DNA from: CBDESN01 sp965242495
GTDB lineage: Bacteria > Pseudomonadota > Alphaproteobacteria > MPNO01
Assembly (NCBI GenBank): GCA_965242495.1
Contig: OZ251446.1
Location: 3,472,001 to 3,536,000, forward strand
DNA length: 64,000 nucleotides
Reading direction: 5' to 3'
Shown here: positions 24,401 through 32,956 of the stretch, one piece after another
Layout of the letters: each line of letters begins with the position of its first letter
How positions within the stretch are numbered: position 1 is the stretch's first letter
Notes under the pieces: model-generated
Told to the model about the DNA's origin: nothing
Seen by the model: only the letters and a program-made list of their open reading frames with translations
The model's database searches: none
Made by a program: the position numbers and the translations under genes

Positions 24401-25243
24401 TCACGGCTCGGGGCGGATCGACTTCGGCCCCAGCTGCTGCCAGGCGAGCGGCGCCGCCGCGCGCGCCAGCCGCGCCGGGCCGGGCAGGGCCGGATCCCAC
24501 AGCGCGGCGATCAGCCGCATACCGGCGAAGCCGTCCGAGTCGTCCGAGGCCAGCCAGGCGATCGGCGCCCGCATCACGTCGGGCTGGATCAGCCTGTCGC
24601 GCGGGATGCCGCTGGTTTCCGGGATCATGCGGGTGTTTACCGGCCCGCCCGGGATCAGCACGTTGGCGGTCACGCCGGTTCCCTCGAGGTCCTGCGCCAT
24701 GACCAGCGTATGCGCTTCGAGGGCCGCCTTGGAGGGGCCGTAGGCGCCGGCCCCGGCGCGGTACATCGTGTCGTAGCTGGTCGTGACGTTGACGATCCTG
24801 CCCCAACCCGCCTCGATCATGTGTCCGACCGCGACCCGCGCCATCAGCTGCGGCCCGAAGACGTTGACGTCGAGCATCCGCCGCCACAGCTCGTCCTCCA
24901 GCTCCCAGAACTTCACCTTCTCGGTGAAGAAGGTGGGGCCGATCCGTTCGGGTCCCACCACGGCGTCGTTCACCAGCACGTCGAGGCGGCCGAACGTCTC
25001 CAGCGCGGCGGCGACCGCGCGGCGCGCATCGTCCGCGGCGGTCACGTCGCCCGGCAAAGCGAGGCCGCAGCCCTGGCCGCCGGCCGATTCGACGAGCCGC
25101 GCGGTCTCCGCCAGCACGTCCTCGTCGACGTCGATCATGACCAGCTTCGCGCCGGCCTCGGCGAGCCCGATCGACATCGAGCGTCCCATGCCGCGCCCCG
25201 CGCCGGTCATCATCACCACCCGGCCTTGCGGAGTTTCGCTCAT
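24401..25243 (-). CDS. Short-chain dehydrogenase/reductase
   Basis: A 280-aa NAD(P)-dependent oxidoreductase. TGAGRGMG is the cofactor motif, VNDAVVG replaces the usual NNAG, and the catalytic region is VNVTTSYDTM...YGPSKAALE with Tyr and Lys in place. PGGPVNTRM closes the cofactor site. A good ribosome binding site (AGGAGAGG) precedes the ATG. It sits between the carboxymuconolactone-decarboxylase-like gene and the PhyH gene in one operon. Confidence 0.85.
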   Translation of the reverse strand: MSETPQGRVVMMTGAGRGMGRSMSIGLAEAGAKLVMIDVDEDVLAETARLVESAGGQGCGLALPGDVTAADDARRAVAAALETFGRLDVLVNDAVVGPERIGPTFFTEKVKFWELEDELWRRMLDVNVFGPQLMARVAVGHMIEAGWGRIVNVTTSYDTMYRAGAGAYGPSKAALEAHTLVMAQDLEGTGVTANVLIPGGPVNTRMIPETSGIPRDRLIQPDVMRAPIAWLASDDSDGFAGMRLIAALWDPALPGPARLARAAAPLAWQQLGPKSIRPEP

Positions 25244-25286
25244 GGCCTCTCCTCTCGCCTGCGTTTGCTCTCGCCCGCGTTTGCGC

Positions 25287-25886
25287 TCACGCTTCGATGA
25301 ACGACGTCCGGCCCTGCAACCGCTCCTCGACGGGGACGCTCAGCGCCTCGTGGATCGAGTTGTACATCTTCCAGAAGCCGACGACGCAGGCGAGCTCCAC
25401 GATCTCCGGCGGCGACATGCGCCGGGCGAGTTCGTCGAGCAGGTCGCGCGGCACGTCGGTATGGTCCTCGGTCGCGGCGCGGGCGTAGCGGACCGCGGCC
25501 CGCTCCGCCGGGTCGTCCGGCGCATAGGCCGGATCGAGCAGCTTCATGACGTCGTCGTCGGAGAAGCTCCAACCCTCGCTTTCGCCGTCCGCGTCCGTCG
25601 TCAGCGTGTTGGCGTTGTGGGCCACGCAATAGGCGCTCTTGTTGAGGAAGGAGCAGATGGCGGCGATTCGTCGCTTGAGTCCGGGGTCGAGCCGGCTCGA
25701 CGGGTCGCGCATCACCGCGTTGTTGAGCTGCACCAGCAGGGCCAGTATCTCCGGCCGGTGCATGTAGAGCTTCAGCGCGTTGGGCATGAACCCCATGCGC
25801 TTCTCGTAGGCGGCGAGCGGGGCGGCGAGCGTATCGGGGAGCGCGTCGCGGTCGGCGTAGGGGATGAAGGGGGCGCTTCCGGTCAT
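25287..25886 (-). CDS. Carboxymuconolactone decarboxylase/AhpD-like protein
   Basis: A 199-aa all-helical protein of the CMD superfamily. The central SAYCVAHNA has Cys-x3-His but not the CxxC pair of AhpD peroxidase adaptors, so a peroxidase role is less likely. RMSPPEIVELACVVGFWKMYN is the second conserved helix. It is 76 bp after the UbiD-like gene, with an AAGGAAGGA ribosome binding site. Confidence 0.8.
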   Translation of the reverse strand: MTGSAPFIPYADRDALPDTLAAPLAAYEKRMGFMPNALKLYMHRPEILALLVQLNNAVMRDPSSRLDPGLKRRIAAICSFLNKSAYCVAHNANTLTTDADGESEGWSFSDDDVMKLLDPAYAPDDPAERAAVRYARAATEDHTDVPRDLLDELARRMSPPEIVELACVVGFWKMYNSIHEALSVPVEERLQGRTSFIEA

Positions 25887-25962
25887 CTTTCGTCCTTCCT
25901 TTCGTCTCTCCGATCCCGATCGCGCCGATCCCGATCGCGGCGGCGCGTCGCGGCGGCGAAGC

Positions 25963-27378
25963 TCACAGATAGTCCGCCAGCTTCGCCTTTCCCCAGTTCA
26001 ACGGGAAGGCTTCCTGGAAATCCGTCTTCCCGCGATGCGGCTTGGCGGTGGCGTCGATGCCGATCTTGCCGACCAGGCGGAACGGTTCGTGGCCGGGGAT
26101 GACGTCGCCCGAGGGCTCGTACAGCGAGCCCCGCGTGGCCGGGACGACGAAGACGTCGCGGGCCGGGTCCACCCGCGTCGCCATGGCGCGGTAGACGGCG
26201 CCGGGGTCGTCGACGTCGGTATCGGGGCTCACCGCCACCACCATCTTGGTGTTCAGCCATGGCGCGCCCATCGCCTGCATCAGCGCATCGTTGACGAAGC
26301 CGGGCCGCGGATACTCGACCTGGAGGATGCAGCTCACCGCGGCCCCCCAGGGCGGGAAGCGCACGTCGTGGACGGTGAGCCCGATCTCGCTGATCCGGTT
26401 GTAGAGCACCGCCTCGTGGCACAGCCGCGGCAGCGGCTGGTGGTCGGTGTCGGGCACCGTCTGGTGGTTGCGGTAGATCGGCCGGTCGGCGCGCATGGTG
26501 ATCGCCGTCAGGTCGAGGCGCGGGATTTTCTGCTCCTTGGGCAGGAAGTATCCGGTGGGCGCGTTGACGCCGCCGACCTCGTGCCGCTCCGACAGGTCGA
26601 CCACGGCCTCGACCACGATCTCGGCATGCGCCGGCACGCAGAGATCGATCGTCTCGCAGGGGACCATCTCCACGTCCCGGTCCATGACCGTGCCCACCAT
26701 GTCCATCTCGCCCCACAGGTCCATGTGCAGGCCGGAGAAGTTGGCCGTGATCTCGTAGGCCGGATGCACGCCGAACACCAGGGCGATGGGCATTTCGGTC
26801 AAGCCCCGGTCGCGGTACTTCCGCATGATGAGATGGGTATGGGGCGTCGCGAAGCTGATGAAGCCGTGGCGCGGCCCCGCCGGCGTGGCGCCGGCATGGG
26901 ACGAGTTGTAGAACCCGGTCTCCGGATCCTTCACGATGTTCATGGCCGAGACGTAGCGTTCGCCCTCCTCGGCCGAATGGACCGGGATCGGGAGTTTCAA
27001 CCAGTCGACCTCGGCGCCGCGCCGCGCCACCTCCTTGACCGGCCCGGTCGCGACCTCCACCACCCCGCGCGGCGGCTTGCGCAGCCGTTGCGCGAGGGTC
27101 GGCAGATAGTCTTCCCGCGCCACGCCGAGGGCGCGGCATTGCGACCAGCGATGCTTGACCAGGATGTCGCACAGCCGGAAGTCGGGATGTTCGACGATGT
27201 TCTCGAACAGGATCGGCCCCTCCGACTGGGCCGACAGCGCGCCGACGTCGTCGATCGAGACCGGTTTCTCGATCACGGTCAGGATGTCGGCGTTGGTCTC
27301 GAGATAGCCCCGCAGGTCCCGGTCGAGCGCGCGGTTGTGCCCCGCGCCGGCCTCGCGAGCGGATCCATCGACGGCCAT
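25963..27378 (-). CDS. UbiD-family decarboxylase
   Basis: A 471-aa protein of the prenylated-FMN-dependent (de)carboxylase family, which acts on unsaturated or aromatic acids. Recognisable parts are an N-terminal DLRGYLETNADILTVIEKPV, the central NSSHAGATPAGPRHGFISFA region, ALVFGVHPAYEI, and the C-terminal VVAVSPDTDVDDPGAVYRAM with KIGIDATAKPH. No ubiX-type prenyltransferase is nearby, so cofactor would come from elsewhere. It is the first gene of a four-gene minus-strand operon; AAGGAG lies before the ATG. Confidence 0.85.
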   Translation of the reverse strand: MAVDGSAREAGAGHNRALDRDLRGYLETNADILTVIEKPVSIDDVGALSAQSEGPILFENIVEHPDFRLCDILVKHRWSQCRALGVAREDYLPTLAQRLRKPPRGVVEVATGPVKEVARRGAEVDWLKLPIPVHSAEEGERYVSAMNIVKDPETGFYNSSHAGATPAGPRHGFISFATPHTHLIMRKYRDRGLTEMPIALVFGVHPAYEITANFSGLHMDLWGEMDMVGTVMDRDVEMVPCETIDLCVPAHAEIVVEAVVDLSERHEVGGVNAPTGYFLPKEQKIPRLDLTAITMRADRPIYRNHQTVPDTDHQPLPRLCHEAVLYNRISEIGLTVHDVRFPPWGAAVSCILQVEYPRPGFVNDALMQAMGAPWLNTKMVVAVSPDTDVDDPGAVYRAMATRVDPARDVFVVPATRGSLYEPSGDVIPGHEPFRLVGKIGIDATAKPHRGKTDFQEAFPLNWGKAKLADYL

Positions 27379-27510
27379 CGGACGCTCCTTCCCCCGGTCC
27401 TTCGCCCGATCCTACCACGGCGCGGCGAGGCGATGGCGATCGTTTTGGCGACCGCGGGGCGCGTCGGGCGCCAAGCCGGCCGCCGGCGCGGGGGCGAATT
27501 TCCCGAAAAA

Positions 27511-27560
27511 TCCCGGATGGTCTCGGATAGTCTCGGATAGTCTCGGATAGTCTCAGATCG
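27511..27560. repeat. Decamer tandem repeat TCTCGGATAG
   Basis: Five 10-bp units: three perfect TCTCGGATAG (27521-27550) with one degenerate unit on each side. A direct repeat of about 33 bp starting GCGTCGGGCGCCAAGCCGGC flanks it (27461-27494 and 27565-27598). It lies in the gap between the divergent UbiD and MDR genes. Confidence 0.8.
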
Positions 27561-27615
27561 TCCCGCGTCGGGCGCCAAGCCGGCCGTCGGCGCCGGGGAG
27601 CAGAAGGGGGCGGCG

Positions 27616-28653
27616 ATGAGCGAGCGGATCAACCGGCGCATCCTGTTGCAGTCGCGGCCGGCGGGCGCGCTCGAAGAGCGCCACTTCCGGCTGGTCGAGG
27701 CGCCCGCGCCGGCGGCCGGGGCGGGCGAGATTCTGGTGCGGACGCTCTACTTGTCGCTCGACCCCTATATGCGCATCCGCATCGGGGCGGCGCGGTCCTA
27801 TGCGCCGCCGGCGGCGCCGGGCGCGGTGATGGTCGGCGGGATCGTCGGCCGGGTGATCGAGTCGAACCTCGCCGCCTTCGCCCCCGGCGACGTCGTCGAG
27901 GGCCGGCTCGGCTGGCAGGATTTCGCCATCGCCGCCGCGGGCGACGATCTGACCCGGGTCGACCCCGCCCTGGCCCCGCTCTCGACGGCCCTGGGCGTCC
28001 TCGGCATGACCGGGCTCACCGCCTATTTCGGGCTCCTCGACGTCGGCCGCCCGCGGCCGGGCGACACCGTCGTCCTGTCGGCGGCGGCGGGGGCGGTCGG
28101 CTCGGTCGCCGGGCAGATCGCCCGGATCATGGGCTGCCGCGTCGTCGGCATCGCCGGCGGCGCGCGGAAGACCCGCTATCTGACGGACGAACTCGGCTTC
28201 GACGCCGCGATCGACTACCGGTCCGGCGCGCCGCTCGGCGAGGCGCTGGACGCGGCCTGCCCCGACGGCGTCGACGTCTATTTCGACAACGTCGGGGGCG
28301 CCGTCTCGGATGCGGTGCTCGACCGCCTCGCGCGCGGCGCGCGCGTCGCCGTCTGCGGCGGCATCTCCCAATACGATCTCGGGCGGCCCGAGCTCGGCCC
28401 GCGCGTCCAGGGCAAGTTGATGGCCGCCTGGGCGTCGATGCAGGCGTTCAACGTCTTCCAGTTCCGCGACCATCACGACGGCGCGCGGCGGCGGCTGGCC
28501 GGATGGCTCGCGGCCGGGCGCCTGACCTGCCGCGAGCACGTCGTGGACGGGCTGGAGAACGCGCCGCGGGCGCTGATCGGCCTGCTGCGGGGCGAGAATT
28601 TCGGTAAACTGATCGTCAGGGTCGCCGGCTCGGGAGAGATCGGGAATGGTTGA
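27616..28653 (+). CDS. NADP-dependent MDR oxidoreductase (CurA/leukotriene-dehydrogenase-like)
   Basis: A 345-aa zinc-free medium-chain reductase. Family features are LYLSLDPYMRIR, the central GMTGLTAYFGLLDVG, AAAGAVGSVAGQIA for NADP, and YFDNVGGAVSDAVL. FQFRDHHDGA near the C-terminus matches the substrate lid of this subgroup. It likely reduces the C=C bond of enones. It overlaps the mmsA-like gene by 8 bp. Confidence 0.85.
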   Translation: MSERINRRILLQSRPAGALEERHFRLVEAPAPAAGAGEILVRTLYLSLDPYMRIRIGAARSYAPPAAPGAVMVGGIVGRVIESNLAAFAPGDVVEGRLGWQDFAIAAAGDDLTRVDPALAPLSTALGVLGMTGLTAYFGLLDVGRPRPGDTVVLSAAAGAVGSVAGQIARIMGCRVVGIAGGARKTRYLTDELGFDAAIDYRSGAPLGEALDAACPDGVDVYFDNVGGAVSDAVLDRLARGARVAVCGGISQYDLGRPELGPRVQGKLMAAWASMQAFNVFQFRDHHDGARRRLAGWLAAGRLTCREHVVDGLENAPRALIGLLRGENFGKLIVRVAGSGEIGNG

Positions 28654-30142
28654 GACACTCTCTCACTTCGTCAACGGCAAGCGCGTCGCCGGCCGCGGCG
28701 GCCGCTTCGGCGACGTCTACGACCCGGCGACCGGCGAGGTGACGGCGCGGGTCCCGTTCGCGGGCGGCGACGAGGTTCGCGCCGCGGTCGCCGCCGCGGC
28801 GGGCGCCCTGCCCGACTGGTCCGCGGCGACGCCGCTCCAACGCGCCCGGATCGTCTTCAAGTTCAAGGAGCTGGTCGAGCGACACGCCGACGAGCTGGCG
28901 CGCATGATCACCGCCGAGCACGGCAAGGTGCTCGCCGACGCCCGCGGCTCGCTCGCTCGCGGGCTCGAAGTGGTCGAGTTCGCCTGCGGCATCCCGCATC
29001 TGCTGAAGGGCGACTACACCGAGAACGTCGGCCGCGGCGTCGACGCCTGGAGCATCCGCCAGCCGCTCGGCGTGTGCGCCGGCGTCACGCCGTTCAACTT
29101 CCCCGCGATGGTGCCGATGTGGATGTTCCCGCTGGCGATCGCCTGCGGCAACACCTTCGTGCTCAAGCCGTCGGAGAAGGACCCCTCCTGCCCGCTGCGG
29201 CTGGCCGAGTTGATGACCGAGGCCGGGCTCCCCGACGGCGTGCTCAACGTCGTCAACGGCGACAGGGAGGCGGTGGACGCGCTGCTCGCCGATCCCGGCG
29301 TCGCCGCGGTGAGCTTCGTCGGCTCGACGCCGGTGGCCGAGCACGTCTACCGCGCCGCCGCCGACGGCGGCAAGCGCGTGCAGTCGCTGGGCGGGGCCAA
29401 GAACCATCTCGTCGTCCTCCCCGACGCCGATCTCGACGACGCCGCCGACGCCCTGATGGGCGCCGCCTACGGCTCGGCCGGCGAACGCTGCATGGCGGTC
29501 TCGGTTGCGGTCGCGGTGGACGGCGTGGGCGACGCCCTGGTCGAGCGTCTGGCCCCCCGGGTGCGCGGGCTCAAGGTGGCCCCCGGCGTCGACCCCGAGG
29601 CCGACATGGGTCCTCTGGTGACGCGCGCGCATCTCGACCGGGTGCGCGGCTACGTGGACGCCGGAGTCGCGGAAGGCGCGGCGCTGGTGGTCGACGGCCG
29701 CGACCTGTCGTTGCAGGGCTACGAGGGCGGCTTCTTCATGGGCGGATGCCTGTTCGACGGCGTGACCAGCGCGATGCGCATCTACCGGGAGGAGATTTTC
29801 GGTCCGGTGCTGTGCGTCGTCCGCGCCCCCGACTTCGACGGCGCGGTCAAGCTGGTGAGCGACCACGAATACGGCAACGGCGCCGCGGTGTTCACCCGCG
29901 ACGGCGAGGCCGGGCGCGAGTTCGCCAACCGGGCGCGCTGCGGCATGGTCGGGATCAACGTCCCCATCCCGGTGCCCATGGCGTTCCACAGCTTCGGCGG
30001 CTGGAAGCGGTCGCTGTTCGGCGACGCCCACATGCACGGCCAGGACGGCGTCCGCTTCTACACCCGGACGAAGGCGGTCACCTCGCGCTGGCCGGCGGGG
30101 GCGCGCGCCCGCGCGGAGTTCGCCATGCCGACGATGAAGTAG
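28646..30142 (+). CDS. mmsA: CoA-acylating methylmalonate-semialdehyde dehydrogenase
   Basis: A 498-aa aldehyde dehydrogenase that converts methylmalonate semialdehyde to propionyl-CoA in valine, thymine or inositol catabolism. PFNFPAMVPMWMFPLAIACGN is the MmsA-type cofactor region. FVGSTPVAEHVY, SLGGAKNH and the catalytic Cys in GSAGERCMAVS follow. The Glu of ordinary ALDHs is absent in GGAKNH, as expected for the CoA-dependent group. It is coupled to the MDR gene. Confidence 0.9.
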   Translation: MVETLSHFVNGKRVAGRGGRFGDVYDPATGEVTARVPFAGGDEVRAAVAAAAGALPDWSAATPLQRARIVFKFKELVERHADELARMITAEHGKVLADARGSLARGLEVVEFACGIPHLLKGDYTENVGRGVDAWSIRQPLGVCAGVTPFNFPAMVPMWMFPLAIACGNTFVLKPSEKDPSCPLRLAELMTEAGLPDGVLNVVNGDREAVDALLADPGVAAVSFVGSTPVAEHVYRAAADGGKRVQSLGGAKNHLVVLPDADLDDAADALMGAAYGSAGERCMAVSVAVAVDGVGDALVERLAPRVRGLKVAPGVDPEADMGPLVTRAHLDRVRGYVDAGVAEGAALVVDGRDLSLQGYEGGFFMGGCLFDGVTSAMRIYREEIFGPVLCVVRAPDFDGAVKLVSDHEYGNGAAVFTRDGEAGREFANRARCGMVGINVPIPVPMAFHSFGGWKRSLFGDAHMHGQDGVRFYTRTKAVTSRWPAGARARAEFAMPTMK

Positions 30143-30194
30143 CGCTCGCCCGTCCCGGTCCCTCCCCGCTCCGATTCGCCGCCGCTCCGGCTCC

Positions 30195-30941
30195 ATGTCC
30201 TGGGAAGCCTTCGCGATCATCACCGTCGCGCTGGTCATCGGCAGCTTCGGCAAGGCGATCACCGGGTTCGGGCTGCCGATGATCGCGGGGCCCGTGATCG
30301 CGGCGTTCATCAGCGTCGAGCACGCCGTGGCCGTCATGGTCGTCCCGGCGGCGGTGACCAACGTCTGGCTCATGTGGGAGCATCGCAAGCAGGCGGTGAG
30401 CCTCCGCAACGCGCCCCTGATCGTCGCCGGCGGCGTCGCCGGCGCGGCGGCCGGCACCTGGCTCCTGGACGTGCTCGACGAGCGCGTCCTCGGGCTGGTG
30501 ATGGCTTGCTGGATCGCGGTCTATCTGGCGTCGCTCCGCACGCGGCGCGGCCTCCCCGTCCCCCGCGACCGGCTCGGCCTCTACGTCCCCGGCGTCGCCT
30601 CCGTCTCGGGGCTGTTCCAGGGCGCCGTCGGCTTCGCCGGTCCGGTGCTGGTTCCCGGCATGCACGCCCTGCGCCTCGCCCCCGGCGCGCACGTGTTCGC
30701 GCTGTCGGCGATCTTTCTGGTCTTCGGAATTACCCAGATGATCGCGCTCGCCGGTTTCGGTATGATGACCCCGGATCGGTTGGCGCAGGGCGTGTATGCG
30801 CTGGCGCCGGTCCTGATCGCGACCCGGGCCGGGATCTGGCTGTCCCGGCGGATCGACCGGCGGACGTTCGACGCCTGCATCATGGCCCTGCTGGCGGCGA
30901 TGGGCCTCAAGCTGGCGTGGCAGAGCGTCGCGGGCTTTTGA
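30195..30941 (+). CDS. TauE/SafE-family membrane transporter
   Basis: A 248-aa inner-membrane protein with about eight hydrophobic helices in two halves. GKAITGFGLPMIAGPVI near the N-terminus and SGLFQGAVGFAGPVLVPGMH in the second half are the two glycine-rich motifs of the family. Members export sulfite, sulfoacetate or other organic anions. 52 bp after mmsA on the same strand. Confidence 0.85.
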   Translation: MSWEAFAIITVALVIGSFGKAITGFGLPMIAGPVIAAFISVEHAVAVMVVPAAVTNVWLMWEHRKQAVSLRNAPLIVAGGVAGAAAGTWLLDVLDERVLGLVMACWIAVYLASLRTRRGLPVPRDRLGLYVPGVASVSGLFQGAVGFAGPVLVPGMHALRLAPGAHVFALSAIFLVFGITQMIALAGFGMMTPDRLAQGVYALAPVLIATRAGIWLSRRIDRRTFDACIMALLAAMGLKLAWQSVAGF

Positions 30942-31014
30942 GCCGGACCGTGCGGGGGAGCGCGCTTGACAGACGAAGCGGATTCCTGCATCCAGAACGA
31001 AATCGATCCGGCGC

Positions 31015-31767
31015 ATGTTTTCTGACGAACAGCTAGAACGCTACGCGCGCCAGGGATATCTGCATGTTCCGGGGGTGTTCGACGCTGCCCGGATGGCCCG
31101 GATCGTCGGCTGGATCGACGAGCTCGAGGCTTGGCGCGAAGTCCCCGGCCGGCACATGATGTATTTCGAAGACAGCCGGACCGAGCCGGGCCGGCGTATC
31201 CTCAACCGGATGGAGAATTTCGTCGCCTATCACGAGGATCTCTCGGCGCTGCTCCGGGGCGAGGAGCTGCTCGGGACGGCGGCGAAGCTGCTCGGCGCCC
31301 CGGCGGTCCTGTTCAAGGAGAAGATCAATTTCAAGCTGCCCGGCGGCGGCGGCTTCGCCCCCCACCAGGACGTCCAGGCCGGCTGGGAAAAATACGCGCG
31401 GCTGTGCATCACCGCGATGCTGACCGTGGATCGCTGCACCGTCGAGAACGGCTGTATCGACGTCGGCCGATGGCGTCACCGGCACGAGATGATCGGCGAA
31501 CCGTGGCGTCCGCTGCATGACGACGAGCTGGCGGAGGTGGAGTTCGTGTCCTGCCCGAGCGAGCCGGGCGACGTTCTGTTCTTCGATTCCTTCCTGCCCC
31601 ATCGTTCGGCGCCCAACCTGTCGTCGCGGCCGCGCCGGGTCCTGTACGTCACCTACAACCGGCAGTGCGACGGCGACCATCGCGAGCGCTACTTCGCCGA
31701 CAAGCGGGCGGCCTATCCGCCCGACTGCGAGCGCGAGCCGGGCAGGAACTACGAATTCAGGGTCTGA
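31015..31767 (+). CDS. Phytanoyl-CoA dioxygenase-family protein at the hopanoid/phosphonate locus
   Basis: A 250-aa Fe(II)/2-oxoglutarate oxygenase. KEKINFKLPGGGGFAPHQD gives iron ligands His117 and Asp119; the distal His196 and Arg207 are in FLPHRSAPNLSSRPRR. This GGGGFAPHQD form occurs in small-substrate hydroxylases, including the 2-aminoethylphosphonate hydroxylase group as far as I recall. The gene is 19 bp before hpnB and close to AEP synthesis genes, so hydroxylation of AEP or of a lipid headgroup is a reasonable guess, no more. A TTGACA box lies at 30966-30971 with a poor -10. Confidence 0.75.
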   Translation: MFSDEQLERYARQGYLHVPGVFDAARMARIVGWIDELEAWREVPGRHMMYFEDSRTEPGRRILNRMENFVAYHEDLSALLRGEELLGTAAKLLGAPAVLFKEKINFKLPGGGGFAPHQDVQAGWEKYARLCITAMLTVDRCTVENGCIDVGRWRHRHEMIGEPWRPLHDDELAEVEFVSCPSEPGDVLFFDSFLPHRSAPNLSSRPRRVLYVTYNRQCDGDHRERYFADKRAAYPPDCEREPGRNYEFRV

Positions 31768-31786
31768 CCCCGGCCGGCCTGCGCCG

Positions 31787-32956
31787 ATGATCTGGCTCGC
31801 CGCGGCCGCGATTTCCGCCTGCGCCTGGATCGCGCTCCTGTTCGCCCGCGGCGGCTTCTGGCGAGCGCGCATCGTCCTCGACCGGACGGACGCGCCGGCG
31901 CGGGCGGCTTGGCCGCGGGTCGCCGCCGTCGTGCCGGCGCGGAACGAGGCCGCGGTCCTGGGCCGCTGTCTGGCCGCGCTTGCCGCCCAGGACTATCCGG
32001 GTCCGTTCGGCATCGTCGTGATCGACGACGACAGCACCGACGACACCCCGACCGTCGCGCGCCGCGCCCTGCCGCGCGGCCGGGGGTTCGTCCTGCGCGG
32101 CGGCGCCCCGCCCCCCGGCTGGACGGGGAAGCTGTGGGCGCTCGACCGGGGAGTCCGCAAGGCCGGCGAGACCGGCGGCGAACCGGTCTATCTGTGGCTC
32201 ACCGACGCCGACGTCCTGCATCCGCCGGATACCCTGCGGCGTCTGGTCGCGAAGGCGGAACGGGAGTCCGCCGACCTCGTCTCGCTGATGGTCCTGCTGC
32301 GCTGCCGGACCGCGTGGGAGCGTCTCCTGATCCCGGCATTCGTGTTCTTCTTCCGCAAGCTCTACCCGTTCCGTTGGGTCAACGATCCCCGCGCGCGGAG
32401 CGCGGCGGCCGCGGGGGGATGCGCGATCGTCCGGCGCGCCGCGCTCGAACGCGCGGGCGGGCTCGGCGCGATCCGCGGCGAGCTCATCGACGATTGCGCC
32501 CTGGCCCGGTCGATCAAGCGCAACGGCCCCGTATGGCTCGGCCTGACGGCGCGGTCCCGCAGCATTCGCGCCCATGGGCGACTGGCCGATCTGTGGCGAA
32601 TGGTCGCGCGGACGGCCTTCCACCAGCTGCGCTATTCGGCGCCCCTGCTCGCCGCCACGGTCGTCGCGTTGCTGGTCGTCTATCTGGGGCCGCCGCTGGC
32701 GCTGCTCGCTTGGCCCCTCCACGGCGACGCGGCGGCGGCGCTGTTGGGCGCGCTGGCGCTGCTCGCGATGTGCATCGCCTACCTGCCCACGGTGCGGCTC
32801 TACGGCGGCGGTCCGTTGGAGACGCTGCTGCTGCCGCTCGCCGCGCTGTTCTACGCCGCGATGACCCTGGACTCGGCGCGCCGCCATTGGTCGGGCCGCG
32901 GCGGCGCGTGGAAGGCGCGCTATCACCGGCCAAGCGAGGCGTCGAGGCGCGGATGA
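31787..32956 (+). CDS. hpnB: Hopanoid-associated glycosyltransferase HpnB
   Basis: A 389-aa family 2 glycosyltransferase anchored in the inner membrane. There is one N-terminal helix, then the GT-A core: VVPARNEAAVLGRCL, VIDDDSTDDT, LWLTDADVLHPP (the metal-binding DxD), and GELIDDCALARSIKRNG. A hydrophobic C-terminal region has three or four helices. GWTGKLWAL is typical of HpnB. It overlaps hpnC by 4 bp. The exact sugar donor and acceptor are not settled for the family. Confidence 0.88.
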   Translation: MIWLAAAAISACAWIALLFARGGFWRARIVLDRTDAPARAAWPRVAAVVPARNEAAVLGRCLAALAAQDYPGPFGIVVIDDDSTDDTPTVARRALPRGRGFVLRGGAPPPGWTGKLWALDRGVRKAGETGGEPVYLWLTDADVLHPPDTLRRLVAKAERESADLVSLMVLLRCRTAWERLLIPAFVFFFRKLYPFRWVNDPRARSAAAAGGCAIVRRAALERAGGLGAIRGELIDDCALARSIKRNGPVWLGLTARSRSIRAHGRLADLWRMVARTAFHQLRYSAPLLAATVVALLVVYLGPPLALLAWPLHGDAAAALLGALALLAMCIAYLPTVRLYGGGPLETLLLPLAALFYAAMTLDSARRHWSGRGGAWKARYHRPSEASRRG

